A stretch of 64,000 nucleotides of DNA. Origin: Aequoribacter fuscus. GTDB taxonomy: Bacteria > Pseudomonadota > Gammaproteobacteria > Pseudomonadales > Halieaceae. The stretch spans positions 1,612,001 through 1,676,000 of the forward strand of contig NZ_CP036423.1 of assembly GCF_009910365.1 (NCBI RefSeq), read 5' to 3'. Shown in pieces: positions 21,024-32,495 of this stretch (positions are counted from its first letter, which is position 1; each line of letters begins with the position of its first letter). A program made the position numbers and the translations under genes. The notes under the pieces are model-generated. The model searched no databases and was not told the DNA's origin. It worked only from the letters and a program-made list of their open reading frames with translations.

Positions 21024-22319
21024 TCAGACGTCGCGATTCATTCTATGGAAGCTCAAGCTAAAACAACTGCCCGCACCGAGTTCCGACTCGATTTTCAGTT
21101 GCGCCTCGTGGCTGGCTGCGACATGCTTAACGATCGCAAGGCCCAGGCCCGTGCCACCTCCAGCAAAGGAGCGCGATTCATCGACACGATAGAAACGCTC
21201 GGTGAGGCGCGGAATATGTTCTTCCGCAATCCCCAAACCTTGATCGCAGACCTCAATGCACAGTGCGTCCTCTGTTTCACGTAAGGTTAAGGATACCGGC
21301 TTTCCCTCTGGCGAATACTTGAGCGCATTCACTACCAAATTACTGAGCGCACTAAACAACTCCCGGTAGTCTCCCTCAATTTTCGCATTTCGAACGGCGC
21401 ACTTATACTCGATGGTTCGAGATGGATACCCTCCCCTCAAATCTTCCACTACTTCGCCGCATAGGGCGACTACGTTCACCTGCTCGCGCACTCGTTTTTT
21501 TGTTGCCGTCGCCTCAATCTTTGACAGCCACAACAAATCCCGCACTAGATTTTCCATGCGCTGTGACTGCTGAGCCATCTGTTCAAGGGGTTTTATCAAC
21601 GCAGCCGGCAGCATTTCCGATTGCGATAACAGGGTATCCAAATAACCCGATATCACCGTAAGTGGCGTTCGAAGCTCGTGTGATACATTGCCGACAAAGT
21701 CCTGACGCGTCTGTTCTATCTGCACCAGCTGTGTAACGTCCCGTACCAGTATGAGGCGATCCCCGATGCCAAAGGAGCTGACTTCCACTTGCAGATGTCG
21801 CGCAGGAAAATCGTTGGTGCTGAACGTCAGAGGTTCAGTATAGTCGCCCACGATCATGTAACTGGAAAACTCAGGATAACGCACTAAGCTTAACAAGTTT
21901 TGACCTTTATCTTGCGGATAGCGTAAACCCAATAGGTACTCCGCAGAGCTATTGCTCCACTCGATCAAACCTTTCTGGTCGATGAGTAGCGCACCATCGC
22001 GCAGAGAGCGAAAAGAATCACGAAGGTAATCAACCGTGTGCTGAAGGCGTGATCGCGCGTCTCGGTTGTGGCGTTGTATTGCATACATCTGGTCCAGCAT
22101 CATTCCCCAGATACCCGAGCCCTCGGGAGGCTCTGATTCGGGGTGATCGATCCACTGCAATACCCTGCGAAGCTGCCATAAGTAACCGAACACAAAAAAC
22201 AGCAAAACGACCGTTAACGCTTCGGCCGTCGCGCCAATCACCCAACCAATCGCAGCGGCGATCAGTAGCAGCAGAACAAGGGTTTGAAGCTCTTTGTACC
22301 ACCGCCCTACTGCACGCAT
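21024..22319 (-). CDS. phoR: Phosphate regulon sensor histidine kinase PhoR
   Basis: Membrane histidine kinase that phosphorylates PhoB under phosphate limitation. I start it at the ATG 22317-22319 (431 residues, as in E. coli), 5 bases after the phoB stop; a longer frame reaching 22388 would overlap phoB by 64 bases and is unlikely. Two N-terminal membrane helices (about 10-50) are followed by a PAS domain (about 105-190). The DHp domain carries His214 (VSHELRTPL), and the HATPase domain has N and G boxes (LSNLVVNALKYSPEG, DQGLGI, GGTGLGLAIVKHV). Confidence 0.95.
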   Translation of the reverse strand: MRAVGRWYKELQTLVLLLLIAAAIGWVIGATAEALTVVLLFFVFGYLWQLRRVLQWIDHPESEPPEGSGIWGMMLDQMYAIQRHNRDARSRLQHTVDYLRDSFRSLRDGALLIDQKGLIEWSNSSAEYLLGLRYPQDKGQNLLSLVRYPEFSSYMIVGDYTEPLTFSTNDFPARHLQVEVSSFGIGDRLILVRDVTQLVQIEQTRQDFVGNVSHELRTPLTVISGYLDTLLSQSEMLPAALIKPLEQMAQQSQRMENLVRDLLWLSKIEATATKKRVREQVNVVALCGEVVEDLRGGYPSRTIEYKCAVRNAKIEGDYRELFSALSNLVVNALKYSPEGKPVSLTLRETEDALCIEVCDQGLGIAEEHIPRLTERFYRVDESRSFAGGGTGLGLAIVKHVAASHEAQLKIESELGAGSCFSLSFHRMNRDV

Positions 22320-22324
22320 AAAGT

Positions 22325-23026
22325 CTAAATTCCAGGCGGAGAAAAGCGATAACCCGTACCGCGTACGGTCTGAATAAAGTGGCTGCAATCACCCATGTCG
22401 TTCTGCAACGCTTTACGTAAGCGACGAATGTGGACATCCACCGTACGTTCCTCGACATAGACATTACCGCCCCATACCTGATCGAGTAGCTGACTGCGTG
22501 TATAGGCGCGTTCTGGATGCGACATAAAAAAAGACAATAGTTTAAATTCAGTCGGTCCCATCGCGAGCGGTTCACCCGCGAGGAACACCCGGTGGCTACT
22601 CATGTCTAAGACTAACTCGCCCGCCTCAATCCTCTCGGACGAAGGCATGGCGCCACTGCGACGTAGCAACGCTCGGATTCTGGCAATCAGCTCACGTGGG
22701 GCAAAAGGCTTGGTGATGTAGTCATCCGCGCCGACGTCCAAACCCTGAATAACATTGTCCTCCGAGGTCTTTGCCGTCAGCATGATCACTGGAATTTCTT
22801 CAGTGAGCTTATCGCGTTTGAGTCGTCGAAGTAGTTCAATACCGCTGCCACCGGGTAGCATCCAATCCAGTAGGACAATGTCTGGGCGACGGTCAATGAT
22901 AATTGCGTGTGCGTCCATGATGTTATCGGCTTCGATGCAGCGCAAATCGGCGATTTCCAGGGCCATACGCAACATATCCCGGATAGCGACCTCGTCTTCT
23001 ACAACCAATACTGAACAATTCTTCAC
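22325..23026 (-). CDS. phoB: Phosphate regulon response regulator PhoB
   Basis: OmpR-family activator, 233 residues. The receiver domain has the acidic pair near the N-terminus (VVEDEVAIRD) and the phosphoacceptor Asp54 (VLLDWMLPGGSG). The C-terminal winged helix (about 130-230) contains VWGGNVYVEERTVDVHIRRLR and the terminal GYRF hairpin. The start is GTG (23024-23026) with a strong AAGGAG Shine-Dalgarno 8 bases upstream. A Pho box lies at 23082-23099, so phoB is probably autoregulated. Confidence 0.97.
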   Translation of the reverse strand: MKNCSVLVVEDEVAIRDMLRMALEIADLRCIEADNIMDAHAIIIDRRPDIVLLDWMLPGGSGIELLRRLKRDKLTEEIPVIMLTAKTSEDNVIQGLDVGADDYITKPFAPRELIARIRALLRRSGAMPSSERIEAGELVLDMSSHRVFLAGEPLAMGPTEFKLLSFFMSHPERAYTRSQLLDQVWGGNVYVEERTVDVHIRRLRKALQNDMGDCSHFIQTVRGTGYRFSPPGI

Positions 23027-23064
23027 GGCAATAACTCCTTGCGCGGATACTGTAATATTGCAAC

Positions 23065-23070
23065 ATTATC
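23065..23070 (-). promoter_or_regulatory. Predicted -10 element of the phoB promoter
   Basis: GATAAT on the minus strand lies exactly 11 bases downstream of the Pho box, the spacing seen in PhoB-activated promoters where the box replaces the -35 element. It lies about 40 bases upstream of the phoB GTG. Confidence 0.5.
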
Positions 23071-23081
23071 GCGTGCAAGGC

Positions 23082-23099
23082 ATGACAATTCTGTGACAA
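23082..23099 (-). promoter_or_regulatory. Pho box (PhoB operator)
   Basis: Two direct 7-base repeats, TTGTCAC (23093-23099) and TTGTCAT (23082-23088), stand 11 bases apart start to start on the minus strand with 4 bases between them. This closely matches the known PhoB site CTGTCAT-N4-CTGTCAT. It is the only obvious Pho box before the whole phoB-phoR-pstSCAB-phoU run. Confidence 0.8.
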
Positions 23100-23123
23100 A
23101 GTGAAATAAAAATGACTGTTACG

Positions 23124-26732
<3,609 letters not shown>

Positions 26733-26756
26733 AGGCCTCTGATCTCCCTTACTTCG

Positions 26757-29700
26757 CTAGTTGGCTGCAAGCTCTGCTGCTTCTTCAACGTCTACGGACA
26801 CCAAGCGCGATACGCCGGGCTCGTGCATGGTTACACCGAGAAGTTGATCGGCGACTTCCATCGAAATCTTGTTGTGAGTAATGTAAATGAACTGCACCTT
26901 CTCGGACATCTCTTTTACCATACGCGCATATCGTCCAACGTTGGCGTCATCCAGTGGCGCGTCGACCTCATCCAACATACAGAAAGGCGCGGGGTTGAGC
27001 TGAAAGATCGAGAACACTAAAGCGATCGCAGTCAACGCTTTCTCACCACCCGATAATAGATGAATCGTACTATTTTTCTTGCCGGGAGGCCTCGCAATAA
27101 TCGCAATGCCTGTGTCGAGCAAGTCCTCCCCAGTCATTTCTAAATGCGCAGAGCCCCCGCCAAAAACTCTCGGGAACAAAGCTTGCAAGCCAGCATTCAC
27201 CTCTTCGAATGTATCGCGGAAGCGACTCCTCGTTTCCTTATCGATTTTGCGAATCGCGGATTCAAGCGTTTCCAGTGCAGAGGTCAAATCTTCATGCTGC
27301 GCATCGAGATAGGTCTTGCGCTCTGATTGAGAGGCAAACTCATCGATGGCCGCGAGGTTAATGGCACCTAAACGCCCAATCTTGCGACCTAATTCCTCCA
27401 GCAATAGCTGCACCTGCCCAATCGTATGCTCATCACGAATGAGTTCAAGCGCCGCATCAACCGTCCACTCGTCCTCTTTTAATCTGTCGACGAGCGCCTG
27501 CTGCTGCACCGTTAACGTTTGCCGCTGCAGTCGTTCACGTTCAAGCTTGGTCGAACATTCATCGCGGCGACGCTCAATACTTAAGCGCGTCTGCTCAGCC
27601 GCTCGCATGGCCTGCTCTAACGCGCCTAGAGCATCTCGGGCTTGACTGAGCTTTTCTTCCGTTTGCAAACGCAATTCGAGCTGCTCATCCAACTGTGCCT
27701 GTAAGGTTTGAATGGCACTGTCGTCGTTGGCGGCAAGCTCTTCCTTAAGTTGCTCGCGCTGCTCGGCCAATTCTTGCGTCTGTTGGCGCAATCGCTCTAT
27801 GGCTTGTTCAGTCGAACTTACTTGCGCGAGCAATTGCTGTTCTTGCAGAGTCACACTGTACAGGGTGTCGCGCTGTTCTCGAGCTGACTGACGCAATTCA
27901 TCGAGCCGCACGCGTATACTGTCTCGATCCGAAATTAAGGCCTCTCGCTGTATAGCGTCGGCCTCCATCGTCTCGATCGCCTCGGTCAATTCGCGACGAG
28001 CCTGAGCGATACTCTCTTGCTCTTGTTCGTACTCGGCCTTGACGTCCTCAAGCTCCGCTAAAATCTGTTCTTTGCGCTCGTGTTCTTTCGCAAATTTTGC
28101 TGTATTCGCCGATATTTGCGCATTGATACGACTCTCATCGGCGCTTAACGCTTGAATGGATACCCGAGCCTCTTCCGCTAACCGATCCTGCGCCTGAACA
28201 TTGCCTTCCAACTCGTTCAGTGCGTTTGCGGCAGCGGCAACCGATTCATCGATTTCCGCAATTTCCGATTCTAATAGGTCTATCTCCTGCTGCCGGAACA
28301 GCACGCTGTCTTCACCACGTATCGATTGAGACAGGCGCACCCAATCCAGCCCCATCCAAACACCCTCGGGCGTGATAACCGACTCCCCAGGCTTAAGGCT
28401 AGACCGCAGATTCAAAGCTTCGTCCAACGTTTGCGCGACGCGTACTTTCGTTAACACACTGGGCACCCAAGATGTGTTCACGTGTTCCGCCAAACTGCCA
28501 GCAGGCTTATGACACTCATTACGCCCTTGGAGATAAAACTTAGCCGCCGGGAAGCTTTGCATCTGCTCGGGGGTTAAAGAGGCTGAATCTGTCACAAAAC
28601 CGTGGATGTCTTCCGCCAAGACACGCTCTACTGCAACCTGCCATTGCTGTTCCACAGACAGCTCTTCAACGAGCGGGCGCAGTTCAATATTCTGCAGAGT
28701 GGCAACCCATTCATCGATTTGTACTTGCGACTGATTTTGGGCGGCTTCCTGCAGCGCGTTTAAGGATGAAGCTCGTCCCCGCTTTTCACGCGCGAGCGTC
28801 TGCATTTCACTGAGCCTTTGCCTCAGAGCCCCAACTTCAGCTCGCGCGTCATCGCGCTTCTGTAGCGCCTTTTGACGCGCGCCCTCAAGTCCTGCTTGGC
28901 GCTCGCGCAAAGCCTCCAACTGGGCCTGCATGGCCTGCTGATCGCCCAAGTCTGAGCTTGGCGCAAGCGCTGCGAGCTCCTCTTTCAGGGCCTCAGAGCG
29001 CCGAGCCAATCTCGAAAGGACCTGTTCTAAATGTTTGATGCGAGATTGCTGAACCTCACTTTGCTGTCGAGCTGAAGACGCCGATTGGTTAAAACCATCC
29101 CATGATTGTTGCCAAAGTTGCATGGCTTCCTCAGCCATCGCAAGTTCTTCGGCGGACTGCTCTACGCGAGCCTCCGCCTCGACGCGATTGGGCGAAACCG
29201 TCTCAAGTGTTTCTTTTGCCTCGGTAAGCGACTCTAAATCGCTCTGTAAAGATTCGTTAGCGAGCGCCATCGATGCATCAGTTTGCGCCAAGCGCTGGAG
29301 TAGTTGGCTATGGCGCTGGTTTTGAAAGTTGATCGCTTGTTCGAAACGCGTCACCTCTGCACCAATTGCGTAATAGTCCGCTTGCACGCGGTTACAATGC
29401 TCAGCTGCCTCAGTTTGAGCAACGCGTTTCTCTTCCAGATCGGCCTCTAGAGCTCTGTATTCTGCGATTATTCCTTCGCGTTGGACCTCGATATCATTAA
29501 TAGAGAAGGCCAACGTCTCAACTTGCTGTGACAAATCCCGCCACTGCATTCCGGCGAGTAAGGCCTTGGTCTCGCGTTCTTGTTGCTTAAATTCGCGGTA
29601 CTTCTCGGCGGCCTGAGCCTGGCGTTCTAAGTGATAGATCTGTCGCCCCAGCTCGTCGCGGATATCCTGCAAACGCTCAAGATTTTCCATCGTGCGCCGC

Positions 29701-30251
29701 ATTCGACTCTCTGTCTCACGGCGCCGCTCCTTGTACTTCGATATCCCCGCGGCTTCTTCAATAAAGACCCGCAGTTCTTCGGGCTTCGATTCAATCAAAC
29801 GAGAAATCATACCCTGTTCGATAATGGCGTAACTTCTCGGGCCGAGCCCGGTACCCAAGAAAATGTCGGTGATATCGCGGCGCCGACATCTCGCGCCATT
29901 CAAAAAATAGTCCGATTGACCCGCTCGAGTGACCAAGCGTTTGATGGCTATTTCAGAAAAACGGGCGTACTCGCCGCCGACCGTGCCGTCCTGATTGTCA
30001 AACACCAATTCAATAGACGCTTGGCCGACAGGCTGTCGCCCGCCAGAGCCGTTAAAAATGACGTCGGTCATTGACTCGCCGCGCAGGTTTTTGGCGGAAC
30101 TCTCCCCCATGACCCAGCGCACAGCGTCGATGATGTTGGACTTACCGCACCCATTGGGGCCAACGACCGCACTCATATTATGTGGGAACTGCACGGTGGT
30201 GGGATCCACAAAAGACTTAAATCCCGCCAATTTTATAGACTTTAATCGCAT
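26757..30251 (-). CDS. smc: Chromosome segregation protein SMC
   Basis: A condensin ATPase that organises and segregates the chromosome, 1164 residues. Walker A is GPNGCGKS (31-38). A coiled coil runs to about 500, the hinge is roughly 505-640 (VERVLAEDIHGFVTDS, VITPEGVWMG), and a second coiled coil follows. The C-terminal signature LSGGEKAL starts at 1066 and Walker B CMLDE at 1091-1095. Its presence suggests an Smc-ScpAB system instead of MukBEF; scpA/scpB are not in the window. It is the first gene of the zipA-ligA transcript. Confidence 0.98.
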   Translation of the reverse strand: MRLKSIKLAGFKSFVDPTTVQFPHNMSAVVGPNGCGKSNIIDAVRWVMGESSAKNLRGESMTDVIFNGSGGRQPVGQASIELVFDNQDGTVGGEYARFSEIAIKRLVTRAGQSDYFLNGARCRRRDITDIFLGTGLGPRSYAIIEQGMISRLIESKPEELRVFIEEAAGISKYKERRRETESRMRRTMENLERLQDIRDELGRQIYHLERQAQAAEKYREFKQQERETKALLAGMQWRDLSQQVETLAFSINDIEVQREGIIAEYRALEADLEEKRVAQTEAAEHCNRVQADYYAIGAEVTRFEQAINFQNQRHSQLLQRLAQTDASMALANESLQSDLESLTEAKETLETVSPNRVEAEARVEQSAEELAMAEEAMQLWQQSWDGFNQSASSARQQSEVQQSRIKHLEQVLSRLARRSEALKEELAALAPSSDLGDQQAMQAQLEALRERQAGLEGARQKALQKRDDARAEVGALRQRLSEMQTLAREKRGRASSLNALQEAAQNQSQVQIDEWVATLQNIELRPLVEELSVEQQWQVAVERVLAEDIHGFVTDSASLTPEQMQSFPAAKFYLQGRNECHKPAGSLAEHVNTSWVPSVLTKVRVAQTLDEALNLRSSLKPGESVITPEGVWMGLDWVRLSQSIRGEDSVLFRQQEIDLLESEIAEIDESVAAAANALNELEGNVQAQDRLAEEARVSIQALSADESRINAQISANTAKFAKEHERKEQILAELEDVKAEYEQEQESIAQARRELTEAIETMEADAIQREALISDRDSIRVRLDELRQSAREQRDTLYSVTLQEQQLLAQVSSTEQAIERLRQQTQELAEQREQLKEELAANDDSAIQTLQAQLDEQLELRLQTEEKLSQARDALGALEQAMRAAEQTRLSIERRRDECSTKLERERLQRQTLTVQQQALVDRLKEDEWTVDAALELIRDEHTIGQVQLLLEELGRKIGRLGAINLAAIDEFASQSERKTYLDAQHEDLTSALETLESAIRKIDKETRSRFRDTFEEVNAGLQALFPRVFGGGSAHLEMTGEDLLDTGIAIIARPPGKKNSTIHLLSGGEKALTAIALVFSIFQLNPAPFCMLDEVDAPLDDANVGRYARMVKEMSEKVQFIYITHNKISMEVADQLLGVTMHEPGVSRLVSVDVEEAAELAAN

Positions 30252-30269
30252 GCTTCTCGCACTTATCGC

Positions 30270-30285
30270 TACCGGTTCGCCGGTA
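30270..30285 (-). other. Small palindromic hairpin in the smc leader
   Basis: A 6-bp stem (TACCGG 30270-30275, CCGGTA 30280-30285) around a 4-base loop lies 18 bases upstream of the smc ATG, within the 107-base smc-ccmI gap. It might affect smc translation or simply be chance. Nothing else identifiable was seen in the gap apart from possible promoter sequence. Confidence 0.35.
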
Positions 30286-30358
30286 CACCAAACTATTTAT
30301 GAAGAGCGTTTAGTGTACCCGCTTTCTGGCAGTTCGCCTATGGCTTGAACCCCGCGAT

Positions 30359-31528
30359 TTATTGGGTTGGTGCTAACCGCACAGCAATAGCCTCTAGTGC
30401 GCCAATTGGGACCGACAGCAAGCTTTGCGCTTTGTAGGGCGCATCCACACTTGAAGCGCTTCCGCTGAGCGACAAATGAGCTGATACTGATACCGCGGTT
30501 TGCGCCGACAGCTTTTGCCCAGCCATCGAATCCGAATCCGTTAGAGTGATTGTCGCGGGCAAATCTGACACCGCCATGCGTCTTACGGCAAGGGGCATAC
30601 CTGTATCCATTCCTTCAGGTCTCACCACGACAAACACAGTTCCTGAGGTCTGTTGCGGCGCTTCGGTAAACTCCACTGTGAGCACCAACGAGCCCGCGTC
30701 GCTGGGTGCCGACGTGGCCGGGTCAATCCCCAGCGCTTGCTCAGCTTGCCTTAACAGGTCATCCAACACAGCAGCTTCCGAACTACCACTACCATTCATG
30801 GCACGCAGCACACGCCAGTGCTTAATGGCCTCTGCGTACGCGCCTTGCTCAAATGCGACCATTCCAAGTAAGCCAAGGGCAGTGGCCTGTCTTGGATTCA
30901 AGCTCACCGCCTGCTCTGCCCACAAACGACCACGCTCATCTAACTGACGGTTGGAACTTAAATATCGCGCTTGCGCCGCATAGGCTAATATTTGGGGTGC
31001 CTCGGGCATCAATTCAGCCATGTGGGCGTATATTTGAGCAGCTTTCGGGTAGGCAGCTTGCCCCATGTAATAACTGCCAATCAGTCCAAGATAGGTGGCA
31101 TTGTCGGGACGCTGTTCTAGTCGCGCTTCGATTTGCGCAACCAACTCTTGCACGTCTGAATCAGAGCTATTCTCTGTAAGCGTCTGCAAACGTTCGGCAA
31201 TGGTTAGGTCCTCGTACGCACCAACCTGCGTGTAGACAGCATAACCGATCGCGCAGGCGGATATGACACCCACAAGCACCATTTTTATCCCCGCCATTCC
31301 GGCCTTGGCGTCTTGTTCAGGCAGTTCTTTCAAGCCTTCCTCTAGCAATCTGAGGGCCGCTTCTTGGGAGAGTGTTGGATCGTCCGCCAAGAGCTCCTGC
31401 TTGCGCATTTCCAGCCATTCCAGGTTAGCCTGTTTCGTCCCCACCACGGGTCTGGGTCTGCGACCAAACAACAAAAATGACAGGAGCATGACGCACGCTG
31501 CCGCCAGTACGGCAATAATAAAATTCAT
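30359..31528 (-). CDS. ccmI: Cytochrome c biogenesis protein CcmI
   Basis: Apocytochrome c chaperone that hands substrate to the CcmFH heme ligase. It has 389 residues. Two membrane helices (about 3-20 and 83-105) flank a cytoplasmic loop with a leucine-rich segment. The periplasmic part has TPR-type repeats (about 145-265: TYLGLIGSYYMGQAAYPKAAQIY and following) and a C-terminal beta-rich domain. It overlaps ccmH by ATGA and is the last gene of the ccm operon. Confidence 0.92.
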   Translation of the reverse strand: MNFIIAVLAAACVMLLSFLLFGRRPRPVVGTKQANLEWLEMRKQELLADDPTLSQEAALRLLEEGLKELPEQDAKAGMAGIKMVLVGVISACAIGYAVYTQVGAYEDLTIAERLQTLTENSSDSDVQELVAQIEARLEQRPDNATYLGLIGSYYMGQAAYPKAAQIYAHMAELMPEAPQILAYAAQARYLSSNRQLDERGRLWAEQAVSLNPRQATALGLLGMVAFEQGAYAEAIKHWRVLRAMNGSGSSEAAVLDDLLRQAEQALGIDPATSAPSDAGSLVLTVEFTEAPQQTSGTVFVVVRPEGMDTGMPLAVRRMAVSDLPATITLTDSDSMAGQKLSAQTAVSVSAHLSLSGSASSVDAPYKAQSLLSVPIGALEAIAVRLAPTQ

Positions 31529-31974
31529 TCGGATTTTTCCTGTAACAGCGCAGCAATGTCGTTGGCGTGTTCGCTCGAGGTGTCTTTAACTCGGCTGCGA
31601 CCTGAGGTTACAGCCACCCACACCACACCTCCGATGGCGAGAAATATCCAAGGCGCTAACCAAAGCCAACGTGTCACACCATCAGAGGCCGGGTTGTAGC
31701 GGACAAACTCGCCGTATCGATCCACCATGCCGTCGATTATTTCGTCGTCAGTGAAACCAGCTTCTAGTTCCTCATACAGCCGACGTCGCAAGTCTTCCGA
31801 AATGGGCGCATTAGAATCCGCAATCGTTTGATTTTGACACTTAGGACAACGCAGCTCGTCGACTAAGCGATGATAGCGCGCCTCGAGCTCAGGCTGACTA
31901 AACTCATAGGTTTCGATAACAGCCGATGCCGGCAACGACAATAATAGGGTAACAATATAGATACTGATCCTCAC
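31525..31974 (-). CDS. ccmH: Cytochrome c maturation protein CcmH
   Basis: Membrane-anchored thiol oxidoreductase of the heme ligase complex, 149 residues. A signal peptide (about 1-19) is followed by the conserved LRCPKCQNQTIADSNAPIS motif with two cysteines that reduce apocytochrome c. A C-terminal membrane helix lies at about 105-124 (LWLAPWIFLAIGGVVW). The short form with a separate CcmI matches Pseudomonas rather than the fused E. coli CcmH. Both ends overlap neighbours as ATGA. Confidence 0.96.
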   Translation of the reverse strand: MRISIYIVTLLLSLPASAVIETYEFSQPELEARYHRLVDELRCPKCQNQTIADSNAPISEDLRRRLYEELEAGFTDDEIIDGMVDRYGEFVRYNPASDGVTRWLWLAPWIFLAIGGVVWVAVTSGRSRVKDTSSEHANDIAALLQEKSE

Positions 31975-32495
31975 TTGCTAACCTCTCTGTATGCCTGGCC
32001 TAAGGCCCCAGACCATGTTCGCTCGTTCACCTCTCCGACATGGCGATAGCGAATAACGCCCTGGGCATCAATCACATAGGTCTCTGGAGCACCGTAGACG
32101 CCTAAATCCAAGCCAAAATCTCCCTGAGGGTCGGTGATGTTCACGCTGTAAGGATCACCCAGACGGGCCAACCACGAGAGCGCTTTGCTGTCTTCATCTT
32201 TGTAGTTGAGCCCAATAATAGGCACGCCCTCTTCCGCCAGTTTCATCAGGTAGGGGTGCTCGGCTACACAAGTCGGACACCACGTGCCCCACACATTTAA
32301 CAGGCTCGCGCGACCCACAATGTCGTCTCGCTCAACGTACTCTTCGCTCCCGAGTGCTCGCAAGCGAAATTCCGGCAAGCTTCGATCGATCAAAGCAGAG
32401 GGAAGATCGGTGGGATCCAACGACAACCCTCGGTACAGCAAAACAGCCAAACCTACGAAGACAGCCGCGGGGATAAACAGGAGGACTCTACGCAT
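31971..32495 (-). CDS. ccmG: Thiol:disulfide interchange protein CcmG (DsbE)
   Basis: A periplasmic thioredoxin-fold protein that keeps the CcmH and apocytochrome cysteines reduced. I start it at the ATG 32493-32495 (174 residues, MRRVLLFIPAAVFVG), because this gives a normal DsbE N-terminus and only 8 bases of overlap with ccmF; an ATG 10 codons upstream is possible. The N-terminal membrane anchor is followed by WGTWCPTCVAEHPYL with the CPTC active site and GVYGAPETYVID with the cis-proline region. Confidence 0.95.
   Translation of the reverse strand: MRRVLLFIPAAVFVGLAVLLYRGLSLDPTDLPSALIDRSLPEFRLRALGSEEYVERDDIVGRASLLNVWGTWCPTCVAEHPYLMKLAEEGVPIIGLNYKDEDSKALSWLARLGDPYSVNITDPQGDFGLDLGVYGAPETYVIDAQGVIRYRHVGEVNERTWSGALGQAYREVSK

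Noticed and set aside
22320-22388. Longer N-terminus for PhoR
   Set aside because: It would overlap phoB by 64 bases; the Met at 22319 gives the normal PhoR length and N-terminus.
30252-30358. Possible tRNA because of a GGTTCG-containing stem
   Set aside because: No acceptor, anticodon or D arm can be formed; the stem is a simple short palindrome.
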